A DNA stretch of 34,322 nucleotides from an uncultured Thermoleophilia bacterium (GCA_903862845.1 CAIOZS010000235.1:1-34322), one strand, 5' to 3'; numbered from the stretch's first letter, positions 1-8,012 are shown. Numbers and translations: made by a program. The notes: a model not told the origin generated them from the sequence alone.

Positions 1-1
1 C

Positions 2-874
2 GACAATCTGATCCGCGACCTTCCCCACCTCGTGGACTCGCTGTTCCGCAGCGGCGGCGCGTTGCACTTCCTCGAGGTCAAGCTCCACGTCATCGACCGT
101 CTCGCGTCGATCTCGCCCAGCCAGGTGGCCAAGGTCGTCCTTGGCAACCAGCAGACCATTGTCAGCGCCGTCACCAAGGCGGCGTTCATCGTCGCCGCGA
201 CCATCACCATCCTCACGATCATGGTGATGCTGCTCATCGAGGGCCCGCGTGGATGGACGGCGATCCTCGATTCGCTCGTCGGCGACGAACGCCGCTGGAT
301 CGAGCGCATCGGCGAGAACTTCTTGCGCGCCACAGGCGGCTACGTGCGCGGCAACCTCGCCATCAGCCTCGTCGCCGGCGTGTCGTCGTACATCGTGCTC
401 AAGATCATCGGCACGCCGTACGCCGAGACGTTGGCGGTGCTCGTCGCCATCCTCGACATCGTGCCACTTGTGGGCGCCACTATCGGGGCGGTCATCGTCT
501 GCATCGTGGGGTTCGCCACCGGAGGGGCGGTCGACGGCATCGTGCTCATCATCTTCTTCGTGGCCTACCAGCAGTTCGAGAACAACGTCCTCCAGAACAT
601 GGTGTACGCGAAGACGCTCACGCTGTCGCCGCTGGTGGTCTTCATCGCCGCGCTGATCGGCGCCACGCTGGCCGGGATCGTCGGCGTGCTGCTGGCGATC
701 CCGCTGGCCTCGGCCGGCTGGACCTTGGGGCGCGACCTCATCGCGCTGCGGCAGGCACGGCACGCGGCGCAGACGGCGGCGGAGGGCTGCGGCGACGTTC
801 TGCCCGGAGCCGGCCCGCCGGCGTCAGCCGGCGAACCTGCGCCCGGCGCCCCCGGCGGCGCGGACCTCGGCTGA
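2..874 (+). CDS. AI-2E family transporter / PerM-like permease (5' truncated)
   Basis: This is the C-terminal part of an integral membrane protein. The frame is open from the window edge (NLIRDLPHLVD...), so the N-terminal half lies upstream; the GTG at 32 is internal. Several hydrophobic helices are visible, including AAFIVAATITILTIMVMLL, the region around GYVRGNLAISLVAGVSSYIVL, and the paired segment DIVPLVGATIGAVIVCIVGF. The order RG-N-L-A-I-S, then a helix, then ILDIVPLVGATIG, and finally a TLSPLVVFIAALIGATLAGIVGVLLAIPLA block is the C-terminal signature of the AI-2E exporter (PF01594) superfamily. Members export autoinducer-2 or act as Na+/H+ antiporters, so the name does not establish the substrate. 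The tail after about residue 240 is Ala/Gly/Pro rich and probably cytoplasmic. The family call is firm and the substrate unknown. Confidence 0.88.
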   Translation, partial: DNLIRDLPHLVDSLFRSGGALHFLEVKLHVIDRLASISPSQVAKVVLGNQQTIVSAVTKAAFIVAATITILTIMVMLLIEGPRGWTAILDSLVGDERRWIERIGENFLRATGGYVRGNLAISLVAGVSSYIVLKIIGTPYAETLAVLVAILDIVPLVGATIGAVIVCIVGFATGGAVDGIVLIIFFVAYQQFENNVLQNMVYAKTLTLSPLVVFIAALIGATLAGIVGVLLAIPLASAGWTLGRDLIALRQARHAAQTAAEGCGDVLPGAGPPASAGEPAPGAPGGADLG

Positions 875-1824
875 GACGCACGAGCACGCCCGGCAGTTCG
901 ACCACTTCCGCGAGCCGATGTTCGTCAGTCTCTCGCTCGACCTCGATCCTGAGAATGACCGACATCTCTGACCTCCGCCGCCAGCTCAGAACCGACTGAT
1001 CCTCTCTGACACCCTACCATCCCCTGCGCTCTTCACTGGGTCTTGCGGGACTACCAAGGCGTGTGAGCGATGAGCCATCAGTGGCCGTGTGAAAGGGCCA
1101 ATGTGCGACGAGGTGCACCTGAGCGCCCATTTGCTGAAGGGAGAAGTGGCCGGCCCGGGTGCCCACCCATAAGGCCGCCCTGGTCCGCCCTGTGCACTGC
1201 GGCCTGGGGCCAACGTCATCCCAGAGAGCGCGGACGTCCTCGCGCTCGCCGACGCGCTCACGTTCTCCGACGGCCTACCTTCATCCGGATGAGCGAACGG
1301 ACAGACGCAGCGCTCCAGTTTGCAGGGAGAAGCGTTATCATCGCGGCAACGCTGGTGGCCGTAGCGAACAGCTTCCGAACCCTCGAAAGGTGATCCTCCA
1401 CGAACTCCACCTTGGAGAGCACCGACGCGTCGACCGTCACCTTAGGGCGGCCCTTCCGGGTTCGCTCCACACGACCTCCCCGGTGATGGTCTCCAGCGCC
1501 ATGTGCCGGGTGAGGCGCTCCCCGCCCCGGGGTAGGAAGGAGGAACGCACCGCGCCCCGGGCGCGAAGAGACTCTCACGTCCACAGCAGAGGAGGAATCG
1601 TGACGCGCTTTGAGCGCGACGAGGCACCGAGCCACCCCGAGGTCGTGGAACTCGGCGCCGGCAGCGGAGTCCTGCCGCTGCCCGCGCACTCTCGCGATGC
1701 TACTCCGCGAAGACGGCATCCGCGTAGCAGTAGCGCCGAGCGCTCACGGCCATGGCGCCGGACGGGATCCTGCCGGCCGCGATGGGCGTCTGGCCGCGCC
1801 GACGCGCAAAGAAAGGTTGGCCAC
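875..1824. other. Long intergenic region with no supported gene
   Basis: About 950 bases lie between the permease and the carbonic anhydrase. Open frames run through it, including one joined in frame to the carbonic anhydrase, but their translations are Arg/Ser/Pro rich and match no family I recognise. Two short stretches look coding-like and may be relics. One is 876-950 on the plus strand (a frame reading EPMFVSLSLDLDPENDRHL then stop). The other is about 1,390-1,505 on the minus strand (a frame containing KVTVDASVLSKVEFVEDHL). No tRNA, repeat array or clear terminator was seen. Confidence 0.5.
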
Positions 1825-2547
1825 ATGAAATCACCTCTCACGATCATCGCCCTGGTGACCGCGGCGCTCGCCATCTTGCTGACCGGCTGTTCGTCGCCGG
1901 CGACCTCGGCGAGCGCCACGGCGAGCGCGAGCGCTTCTCCGGCGGTGTACACCCGGCCCACCGAGATCACGTCGCCTGTCGAGGCGGAGACGTTGCTCAA
2001 GGACGGGAACGCGCGCTTCGTTTCGGGCTCGATCCTGCCAAAGGACCTGTCGCAGAGCCGTCGCGATGAGCTCGCCGGGGGACAGACGCCGTTCGCCGTC
2101 ATCGTCACATGCTCCGACTCACGTGTTCCACCGGAGCTCATCTTTGATCAAGCGCTCGGCGACATCTTCGTGGTCCGCGTCGCGGGCAACGTGATCGACC
2201 CCGTGACGTTGGGCAGCGTCGAGTACGCCGCAGAGCATCTGCATGCCCCCCTCGTCGTGGTCATGGGTCACACGGAGTGTGGAGCAGTGAGCGCGGCTGT
2301 CGAAGGCGGCGAGGCGCCGGGAGACATCGCGGCGATCGTCAGACGCATCGAGCCGGCCGTAGCCCTGGCGAAGGCCGGTGGCGCGACCGGAGCAGACCTG
2401 GCGGCCAAGTCCGTGCTCCTCAACGTCGAGCTGCAGACGAAGGCGGTTGAGCATTCGAAGATCCTTGAGGAGCTCGTCCACGAGGGCAAGCTCGGGATCG
2501 TCGGCGCAGAGTATGACATCAGGTCAGGCGAGATCACCTGGCTGTAG
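1825..2547 (+). CDS. Beta-class carbonic anhydrase, predicted secreted lipoprotein
   Basis: It catalyses reversible hydration of CO2 to bicarbonate at a zinc site. The 240-residue product starts at ATG 1825, preceded by an AGAAAGG ribosome site; the frame stays open upstream, but only this start gives a proper signal peptide. Residues 1-22 form a lipoprotein signal (MKS, a hydrophobic core, lipobox LTGC with Cys22). A flexible Ser/Ala/Thr linker of about 20 residues follows. The catalytic domain carries the beta-CA ligands Cys96, Asp98 and Arg100 (CSDSR) and His149/Cys152 (HTECGA), so the active site looks complete. Most beta-CAs are cytoplasmic, so tethering to the outer face of the membrane suggests it handles external CO2/bicarbonate. 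It appears monocistronic. Confidence 0.93.
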   Translation: MKSPLTIIALVTAALAILLTGCSSPATSASATASASASPAVYTRPTEITSPVEAETLLKDGNARFVSGSILPKDLSQSRRDELAGGQTPFAVIVTCSDSRVPPELIFDQALGDIFVVRVAGNVIDPVTLGSVEYAAEHLHAPLVVVMGHTECGAVSAAVEGGEAPGDIAAIVRRIEPAVALAKAGGATGADLAAKSVLLNVELQTKAVEHSKILEELVHEGKLGIVGAEYDIRSGEITWL

Positions 2548-2564
2548 CGAGGCAAAGGCTCGGC

Positions 2565-2697
2565 CTGCCGGCGTTCTTGATCTACCTCTTCATCGACATC
2601 CTGTCGCGGAAGGGCATGTCCCTCGTCGCCAGGGGTGCTGTGGATCGTCGTGCTGTTCGTGCTGCCCTGGATCGGCCCAGGCCCAGTCGTAGCTCTC
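2565..2697 (+). pseudogene. Frameshifted relic of a PLDc_N-type two-helix membrane protein
   Basis: Directly after the carbonic anhydrase, one frame reads PAFLIYLFIDILSRKGMSL followed by VARG. Near 2633-2637 the coding sense moves to the next frame, which reads VLWIVVLFVLPWIGPGPVV. Joined, this gives helix, polar DILSRKxMSxxAR turn, then helix ending LPWIGP. That is the layout of the phospholipase-D N-terminal (PLDc_N) membrane domain found in small actinobacterial proteins. No start codon with a ribosome site is visible and the frame is broken, so I read it as a decayed gene. A sequencing indel could give the same picture. Confidence 0.45.
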
Positions 2698-2990
2698 GGT
2701 CACAGCGTTTTCGCCGCCGAAGCCGGCCGAGCACGTCCATCGAAGATCGGAGCCAGCCGGCGCGGGAGGCGACCGGCTCCAGGCTCACGTGGCATGGCGT
2801 CCTCACCATCGCGACATGGGTAGGGTCCTGACCGTCGCTTCGGCGCTGACCGCAGTGGGTGCGACGATCTCCGCGAACACCGTACCGCGGGGCAGGGAGA
2901 AGTACACCCGCTCGAGGCGACCTTCCCCCTCCGGTGCTCTACCTGGGCCTGCTCGACGCGGCGCACGGCGTTGGGGCCTCAGCAAAACGG

Positions 2991-3018
2991 GGCCGGGGCC
3001 GCTTGCGCGGCCCCGGCC
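2991..3018 (-). terminator. Rho-independent terminator of the acyl-CoA dehydrogenase/ETF operon
   Basis: A perfect 12-bp GC-only stem (2991-3002 with 3007-3018) closes a 4-nt loop. Read on the minus strand it is followed by CCGTTTTGCT, a short T tract. It lies about 90 nt past the etfA stop codon and no minus-strand gene intervenes. Confidence 0.75.
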
Positions 3019-3105
3019 GTGCTCTCGGAGGCGCCGTCTCTCGCCCCCGGAGCAGCTTCTGCGTGACGCGGACCGGCGGGACGGAAGGACTCGCCGGCCC
3101 GCGTG

Positions 3106-4053
3106 TCACACGCTCTTGAGGCGCTCGGTGAGCGCCGGCAGTACCTCGTACAGATCGCCAACGATGCCGTAGTCGGCGAGCGCGAAAATTGGCGCTTCCT
3201 TGTCCTTGTTGACGGCCGCGATGAGCTTGGCCGCCGAGACGCCCACGGTGTGCTGGATCTGGCCCGACACGCCGACGCTGAGGTAGAGGTCGGGGGCCGT
3301 CTTGGCGCCCGAGAGGCCGATGATGCGGTCCTCGCCGAGCCACTCGAAGTCGGCGAGGCTCTTGGTGCAGCCGACGACGGCGCCGAGCGCCGCGGCCAGC
3401 TCGTCGCCGAGCGCGAGGTCTTCGCGGGCGTTGAAGCCACGACCCACGCCGACGATCAAGGGTGCCGCGTCGAGGTTGACGTGGTCGCCCTCCTTGGCGC
3501 GGTGGTCGACGACCTTTACCGCGGTGCTCACGCTCAGGGCCGGGCTGACGACGGTGCCGGCCCCGGCGCTCGCGCCCTCGGCGTCGAAGGTCTTGGGCAT
3601 TACGGCGAAGACCTTGACGGCCGTGACGAGCTTCTCGCGAGCAACGGTGGCACCGCCGAAGGCGTAGCGGCCGGCGACAAGGTCGCCGTCCTCGACGACA
3701 AGGCTGCTCACGTCACTGACGCAGCCGGCGCCGAGCTTCTGCGCCAGGCGCGGCGCCGTCTCTTTGCCGCGGCGCGTGGAGCCGACGAGCACGACGCTGG
3801 CGCCCGCCTGCTCGACGATCTGTGCCAGGCCGGCGGCCACGGCGTCGGCCGGCCAGCCCTCGAAGGCGGCGTCTTCGCTCACGTACACGCTGTCGGCGCC
3901 GGCGGCGGCGAGCGCGCTCGCCGCGGCTCCGGCGCCCGGCCCCAGGGCCACGGCGCTCACGCCGAGGCCGAGGGCTGCGGCCAGCTCTTTGCCACCGGCG
4001 ACCAGCTCGCAGGCGGTATCGACTCTCTCGCTGTAGACAAGCAGTGCGGCCAT
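3106..4053 (-). CDS. etfA: Electron transfer flavoprotein alpha subunit
   Basis: This is the FAD-carrying subunit of the heterodimeric ETF, which takes electrons from acyl-CoA dehydrogenases. The 315-residue product starts at the ATG at 4053, behind GGGGAGGTAACG; the longer open frame upstream is a shadow of etfB. The N-terminal ~190 residues form the alpha/beta ETF domain (MAALLVYSERVD...). The C-terminal FAD domain has the diagnostic elements: IVGVGRGF, the SGxxQHTVGVSAAKLIAAVN loop that contacts FAD, then APIFALADYGIVGDL. The start is 2 nt after the etfB stop, so the two are translationally coupled. It is the last gene of the minus-strand operon. Whether this ETF is simple or electron-bifurcating (FixAB-like) cannot be settled by reading alone, but the adjacent fixC and fixX point to a membrane quinone acceptor. 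Confidence 0.95.
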   Translation of the reverse strand: MAALLVYSERVDTACELVAGGKELAAALGLGVSAVALGPGAGAAASALAAAGADSVYVSEDAAFEGWPADAVAAGLAQIVEQAGASVVLVGSTRRGKETAPRLAQKLGAGCVSDVSSLVVEDGDLVAGRYAFGGATVAREKLVTAVKVFAVMPKTFDAEGASAGAGTVVSPALSVSTAVKVVDHRAKEGDHVNLDAAPLIVGVGRGFNAREDLALGDELAAALGAVVGCTKSLADFEWLGEDRIIGLSGAKTAPDLYLSVGVSGQIQHTVGVSAAKLIAAVNKDKEAPIFALADYGIVGDLYEVLPALTERLKSV

Positions 4054-4055
4054 CG

Positions 4056-4829
4056 TTACCTCCCCAGGACGCCTTCTTTGATGAGGGCATTGACGAAGGC
4101 GTCGGCCTGCTCGGCCACGGTGCCTTCGAACAGGATGTTCTTGCGGTCCTGTTCCTCCGCCAGGTTGCTGACGATCTCGCGCACCGGCGCCGGCGCGCCC
4201 AGGCCGAGGTCGGCGAGCGCCCACACCTGCAGCGGCTTGCTCTTCGCCTTCATGATTTGCATGAGACCGGGGATCGTGGGCTCGTTGATCTCGCTGACCA
4301 CGGTGACCGCGGCCGGCAGCGGCGCCTCGAGGGTCTCGATCATGTCGTCCATGCTGCGTTCGCAGCGCACGGCGCCGTCGGCAGCTTCGACCTTGCGCGC
4401 GTAACCGATCTGCGGTAGGCCGAGCAGCTCGGCGACGCGGGCGCCGACCTGACCGGTGTAGTTGTCGCTGGAGCCCTCGCCGAAGAGCAGAAGGTCGCAG
4501 GCGCCGATCTTCTTGACGGCGGCGGCGAGCACTGCCGCGATCGCCGCTTGGTCCGGCGCGGCCAGCGCGGGGTCGTCGATCACGACGGCCTCGTCGGCGC
4601 CCATCGCCAGGGCTACCTTGATGTCCTCTGCCGCCTTGCGGTTGCTCTCGGCCAGGCACAGCGCCGTGACCTTACCGCCGGCGGCGGCACGCAGGTCCAC
4701 CGCCGCCTGCAGGGCGTTCTTCTCGAGGTCGCCAATCTTGTACGGCACGGCCTCGGTGACCGCCTCGCGATTCTTGATGCGGACCATCTGCAGGTCCGGG
4801 TTGGTCTTCACACAGACGACGATGTCCAC
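4056..4829 (-). CDS. etfB: Electron transfer flavoprotein beta subunit
   Basis: This is the partner subunit of EtfA, contributing the AMP/flavin-binding half of the dimer and the docking surface for dehydrogenases. I place the start at GTG 4829, giving VDIVVCVKTNPDLQMVRI, because GGAGGAAGG lies just upstream of it; an ATG six codons earlier overlaps that ribosome site. Family landmarks are the N-terminal VCVKTNPDxxM strand, the ALxMGADEAVVIDD motif around residue 85, and the LLLFGEGSSDNYTGQVGARVAELLG loop. That loop is followed by the ETF-beta recognition region (VVSEINEPTIPGLMQIMKAKSK). Length (257 aa) is normal. It lies 76 nt after fixX and 2 nt before etfA. Confidence 0.95.
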   Translation of the reverse strand: MDIVVCVKTNPDLQMVRIKNREAVTEAVPYKIGDLEKNALQAAVDLRAAAGGKVTALCLAESNRKAAEDIKVALAMGADEAVVIDDPALAAPDQAAIAAVLAAAVKKIGACDLLLFGEGSSDNYTGQVGARVAELLGLPQIGYARKVEAADGAVRCERSMDDMIETLEAPLPAAVTVVSEINEPTIPGLMQIMKAKSKPLQVWALADLGLGAPAPVREIVSNLAEEQDRKNILFEGTVAEQADAFVNALIKEGVLGR

Positions 4830-4859
4830 GCCTTCACCTTCCTCCATCGCTCGCGGGGT

Positions 4860-4889
4860 GCGGGCGGCGGGCCTGCGGCGGCCGCCCGC
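4860..4889 (-). other. Hairpin in the fixX-etfB gap
   Basis: Arms GCGGGCGGC (4860-4868) and GCCGCCCGC (4881-4889) can pair around a 12-nt loop between fixX and etfB. There is no T tract. It may be an mRNA-processing or stabilising element, or simply GC-rich chance. Confidence 0.3.
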
Positions 4890-4905
4890 CCATGCGCCCG
4901 CGCCT

Positions 4906-5187
4906 TCAGCTCATCCGGTACTGCACCCCGAACGGGCCGCTCGGGTACTTCCACGTCAGGGCCTTGTGGTCGCAGCACATGAGACACGTGCCGCACTCCA
5001 GGCAGCCCTCCCAGTTGACGGTCATGCGGCCCTGGTCGTCGCGCTCGTAGAGGTCGGCGGGGCACACATAGACGCAGGCTTCGTCGGTGCACACCGTCTT
5101 GCACACGTCGGTGTCGATGACGATGTGCGGCTCCTTGTCGAGCTTGAAGACGTCGAGGCCGAGCTTGGCGTCGATCTTCATCGGCAT
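4906..5187 (-). CDS. fixX: FixX-like ferredoxin of the ETF:quinone oxidoreductase system
   Basis: A 93-residue ferredoxin-like protein that would carry the Fe-S cluster for FixC. Together they correspond to a split ETF-ubiquinone oxidoreductase, whose eukaryotic form fuses both parts. Cysteines fall in two groups: CKTVCTDEACVYVCPADLY (about residues 29-47) and CLECGTCLMCC (about 62-72). The second resembles a [4Fe-4S] CxxCxxC binding set followed by the FixX tail HKALTWKYPSGPFGVQYR. The start ATG at 5187 has GAGGAG upstream; a second ATG two codons later is possible. It lies 11 nt after fixC and is co-transcribed with it. Confidence 0.93.
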   Translation of the reverse strand: MPMKIDAKLGLDVFKLDKEPHIVIDTDVCKTVCTDEACVYVCPADLYERDDQGRMTVNWEGCLECGTCLMCCDHKALTWKYPSGPFGVQYRMS

Positions 5188-5198
5188 GGCTCCTCCTC

Positions 5199-6488
5199 TC
5201 AGATCTTACGCATCGACCAGGCGTCCTTGACGGTCGCTACGTTCATGAAATCGCGCCTCAAGCCCCTCCAGGCCTTCTTGAACAGGCCCGCCTGCGGCCG
5301 CTCGTCGATGGTGTAGATGCTCTCGAGCAGGCGGGAGACGGCCACGGGGTAGTGCGTGAAGAGGCGCGGGTTCTCCATGAAACCCGGTATGGCCCGCGCC
5401 GTCTCGAGGTCCTTGAGGACGAAGCTGTTGCGCAAGGACGCCTCGTAGCTCGCGAGGCCGGCGGCCGTGAAATCGCCGGCCTTCTTCGCCCTCTTGACCG
5501 CCTCGGCGGCGAAGTAGCCGCTGGCGATGGCAAAGTCCATGCCGCGCACCGTGACGAGAGCGTTCAGGCTCAGGCCGGCGGTGTCGCCGGCCACCAGGTA
5601 GCCGTCGCCGGCGAGCTTGGGCACCTGGCTGATGCCGCCCTCGGGGACGCTGTGCGCCGAGTACTCGGCCACGACGCCCCCTGCGACCAGCGGCTTGATC
5701 TGGGGCAGCTCCTTGAATTCGTCGAGGAGCTGCCAGCTCTCCGTGCCGTCGCGCCGGCGGCGCATGTCTTCCATCCCCACGACCATGCCCAGCGAGATGC
5801 TCTCTTTGTTCGTGTAGAGGAAGCCGCCGCCCATCATGCCCTTGGTGCAGGCGCCCATGAAGAACTGGGCGGCGCCCTCGCCGGGATTGAGATGCCAGCG
5901 GTCCTCGATGACGCCCGAGGGCAGCTCGATGACCTCTTTGTAGCCGAGCGCGTGGTGCTTCGCCTGCGGCTCGGCTGCCAGGCCGGCTTCGCTGCTCAGC
6001 AGCCGCAGCACGCCTTCGGCCACAATGACGACCTGGGCGCCGATCTCGTCGCCGCCGGCGCGGATGCCGATGACGCGGCCGTCCTTGCGCAGCAGCTCGT
6101 CGACCTTCATGTTGGGCACCACCATGGCGCCCTTCTCGGTGACCTTCTCGGCGAGCCACTGGTCGAGCTTCGCGCGCAGCACGGTGTAACTCTGCGGCTT
6201 GGCGCCGGCGAAGCGGTCTGAGGCGATCTCGATGGTGGTGTGGGCGCCGTCGCCCATCATCGTCACCAGCTCGCGAGCGATGGGACGCTCGTAAGGAAGC
6301 TCTTCCCAGAGCTCGGGGTAGAAGCCGCGGATCGGCTTCACGTACAGGCGCCCGCCGGTGACGTTCTTGGCGCCCGAGTAGTCGCCGCGCTCGAGAACCA
6401 TGACCTCGACGCCGGCCGACGCCAGCCCATACGCGGCCGACAGGCCGGCGAGGCCGCCACCGACGATGATGCATTCGACTTGTTCCAT
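5199..6488 (-). CDS. fixC: FixC-like flavoprotein, ETF:quinone oxidoreductase flavin subunit
   Basis: A 429-residue FAD-dependent oxidoreductase of the FixC/ETF-QO family. It would accept electrons from reduced ETF and pass them, with FixX, to membrane quinone. The N-terminus has the Rossmann dinucleotide motif IIVGGGLAGLSAAYGLASAG, then the acidic residue ending the second strand (VMVLERG) and the FixC hallmark GAKNVTGGRLY. A C-terminal GDTAGLSLNALVTVRGMDFAIASG segment is the second FAD contact. The start is ATG 6488 with GAGAGGTGAC upstream; a GTG five codons earlier is less well placed. The protein lacks its own Fe-S cysteines, as expected when FixX is separate. It follows the acyl-CoA dehydrogenase gene after 118 nt containing a strong hairpin. 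Confidence 0.94.
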   Translation of the reverse strand: MEQVECIIVGGGLAGLSAAYGLASAGVEVMVLERGDYSGAKNVTGGRLYVKPIRGFYPELWEELPYERPIARELVTMMGDGAHTTIEIASDRFAGAKPQSYTVLRAKLDQWLAEKVTEKGAMVVPNMKVDELLRKDGRVIGIRAGGDEIGAQVVIVAEGVLRLLSSEAGLAAEPQAKHHALGYKEVIELPSGVIEDRWHLNPGEGAAQFFMGACTKGMMGGGFLYTNKESISLGMVVGMEDMRRRRDGTESWQLLDEFKELPQIKPLVAGGVVAEYSAHSVPEGGISQVPKLAGDGYLVAGDTAGLSLNALVTVRGMDFAIASGYFAAEAVKRAKKAGDFTAAGLASYEASLRNSFVLKDLETARAIPGFMENPRLFTHYPVAVSRLLESIYTIDERPQAGLFKKAWRGLRRDFMNVATVKDAWSMRKI

Positions 6489-6554
6489 GTCACCTCTCCC
6501 CACTGCTCGTCGACCCCGGTCGCCGGTGACCGGCTCTGCCGGCCGCGGCGACCG

Positions 6555-6586
6555 CGGGCCGGGCCGCCGTCAGGCGGCCCGGCCCG
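6555..6586 (-). other. 14-bp intercistronic hairpin between the dehydrogenase and fixC
   Basis: Perfect arms at 6555-6568 and 6573-6586 enclose the loop GTCA, 20 nt downstream of the dehydrogenase stop codon. There is no T tract on the minus strand. It could be a leaky terminator or a 3'-end stabiliser that makes dehydrogenase mRNA more abundant than fixCX-etf mRNA. Confidence 0.55.
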
Positions 6587-6606
6587 GGAGCCTCAGACTG
6601 GGTTGC

Positions 6607-7839
6607 TCAGTCCTTGAACGGGTTGTGGGTCTCGCCCCACTCGTCGCGGGCGATGATGCCGCGCATGATCATCAGGCCGCCCTCGGCGCCCACTTCGTAG
6701 CTCATGACGCCGCGCAGCAGCATCTCGAGCGGGGTCTCCTTGGTGTAGCCGAAGCCGCCGTGGTACATCATCCCGTGGCGGGCGATGTCGTGGCAGAGGG
6801 TCGGGCTGAGGCACTTGCAGGTGCTGATGATCTTGTTGATCTCTTTGCGGCCGAACTGGCCGGGGTTGGTGTGCTCCTGGCCGATCATCCAGGCGCCACG
6901 CAGCAGGTAGAGCTTGAGCATGTCGAGGGCCATCCAGTCGCCGGCCATCTCGAAGCTGATGCCTTCCCACTTGCCGAGGGGCTTGCCGAACGTGGTGCGC
7001 TGGGCGGTGTACTCGCCACTGATCTCGAGGCCCTTCTCGGCGCCGCCGAGGCAGGCGGCGGCCACGAGCACGCGGGCGGCGTTGAAGCCGTCCATGTTGA
7101 CGTAGAAGCCCTTGCCCTCTTCGCCGAGGATGTACTTGCGCGGCAGCTCGACGTCCTTGTAGATCCAGCCGCCGGTGCTGAGGCCCATGCGGCCCATGTC
7201 TTTGTACGTGGTGTAGCTGATGCCGGGCAGGTGGGCAGGCACCCAGATGAAGGTCATACCCTTGTGGCCCTGCGCGGGATCGGTCTTGACCAGGGTGCAG
7301 TGGCCGCTGGGCGGACCCCACTTCTCGCACTCCTTGGGACCGCTCACGTAGGCCTTCTCGCCGTTCATAACGAAGGCCTGCTTCTCTTCGTTCCACGGCG
7401 CGATGGTCTTGATGGCGCTGAGGTCGCTGCCGCCGGCGGGCTCAGTGGTGTTGATGCCGGCGAAGGCCTTGCCGGCGGCCACGGCAGGGAGCACTTCCTG
7501 CTTGAGCTCTTCGGTGCCGTAGCGGTTGATGATGTACGACCAGCCGATGGTGAGCAGCGTGTACACGGGCGTGCTCATGCTGAGGTCGGCGCGGGCGATC
7601 TCGTGGATCGTGATCATCGCGTAGATGAGGCGCTCGTCGTCGGGCAGCGGCATGCCGCCGAACTCCTCGGGGATGGTGGTGCCGAACATCCCCATCTCGG
7701 CCATGCCGGCGGTGATGTCGTTGGGGATGCCGTCCTCGGCCTCGTCGATGCCGCGGGCGCGCGGCTCGAGGTTCTTGACCAGCCACTCGCGGATGGCCTG
7801 GCGGTACATCTCTTGCTCGGTGGTGTAGCGAAAGTCCAT
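6607..7839 (-). CDS. Acyl-CoA dehydrogenase
   Basis: A 410-residue flavoenzyme introducing an alpha,beta double bond into an acyl-CoA and donating electrons to ETF. The start ATG at 7839 has an excellent AAGGAGGGAG site. Visible landmarks are the helical N-terminal domain (MDFRYTTEQEMYRQAIREWL), the substrate/FAD strand (NTTEPAGGSDLSAIKT), the middle beta domain (MNGEKAYVSGP; GRMGLSTGGWIYKDVELP), and the C-terminal domain (AQRTTFGKPLGKWEGISFEMA; MMYHGGFGYTKETPLEMLLRG). The usual catalytic-Glu loop reads MSYEVGAEGGLMIMRGIIAR. The Tyr-Glu pair is the candidate base, but spacing to the following helix is longer than in medium-chain enzymes, so the substrate may be unusual (dicarboxyl, branched or cyclic). 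It is first in the operon with fixC-fixX-etfB-etfA. Confidence 0.93.
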   Translation of the reverse strand: MDFRYTTEQEMYRQAIREWLVKNLEPRARGIDEAEDGIPNDITAGMAEMGMFGTTIPEEFGGMPLPDDERLIYAMITIHEIARADLSMSTPVYTLLTIGWSYIINRYGTEELKQEVLPAVAAGKAFAGINTTEPAGGSDLSAIKTIAPWNEEKQAFVMNGEKAYVSGPKECEKWGPPSGHCTLVKTDPAQGHKGMTFIWVPAHLPGISYTTYKDMGRMGLSTGGWIYKDVELPRKYILGEEGKGFYVNMDGFNAARVLVAAACLGGAEKGLEISGEYTAQRTTFGKPLGKWEGISFEMAGDWMALDMLKLYLLRGAWMIGQEHTNPGQFGRKEINKIISTCKCLSPTLCHDIARHGMMYHGGFGYTKETPLEMLLRGVMSYEVGAEGGLMIMRGIIARDEWGETHNPFKD

Positions 7840-7887
7840 GCAGCTCCCTCCTTAGGAACCAGTGTGTGTCTCCCTGGAAAACACGAA

Positions 7888-7923
7888 GACCCCCAGGGGA
7901 CGCCGAAGCGTGCGCTGGGGGTC
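7888..7923 (-). promoter_or_regulatory. Leader stem-loop of the acyl-CoA dehydrogenase operon
   Basis: Arms GACCCCCAG (7888-7896) and CTGGGGGTC (7915-7923) pair around an 18-nt loop that itself can form a short CGC/GCG stem. On the minus strand the structure lies about 50 nt before the start codon and is followed by TTCGTGTTTTCC. It could act as an attenuator or mRNA stabiliser. No riboswitch class is recognised. Confidence 0.5.
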
Positions 7924-7984
7924 CAATGCCTGCGGGCAGTGAGCGGAGACGGCGCTCAGCTGCGGCGATGGGTGCAGCAGAGTG

Positions 7985-8012
7985 ATGATACACCGGCCGG
8001 CAGGCGGAGCAA
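7985..8012 (-). promoter_or_regulatory. Probable sigma70-type promoter of the acyl-CoA dehydrogenase/ETF operon
   Basis: On the minus strand TTGCTC (8012-8007), 16 nt, then TATCAT (7990-7985). The -10 sits in GTGTATCAT, the same nine bases found at the gctAB promoter candidate at 32,390-32,398, with the same spacing. Predicted leader length is about 135-140 nt. Confidence 0.55.

Noticed and set aside
1159-1824. Long N-terminal extension in frame with the carbonic anhydrase
   Set aside because: Arg/Ser/Pro-rich shadow sequence. The lipoprotein signal peptide and ribosome site at 1825 define the true start.
4054-4659. 200-residue extension of EtfA
   Set aside because: It overlaps etfB entirely and is low-complexity Arg-rich. 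A perfect ribosome site marks ATG 4053.
3103-6617. Long plus-strand frames across the ETF/FixC genes
   Set aside because: Antisense shadows in GC-rich coding DNA. The minus-strand products have complete family motifs.
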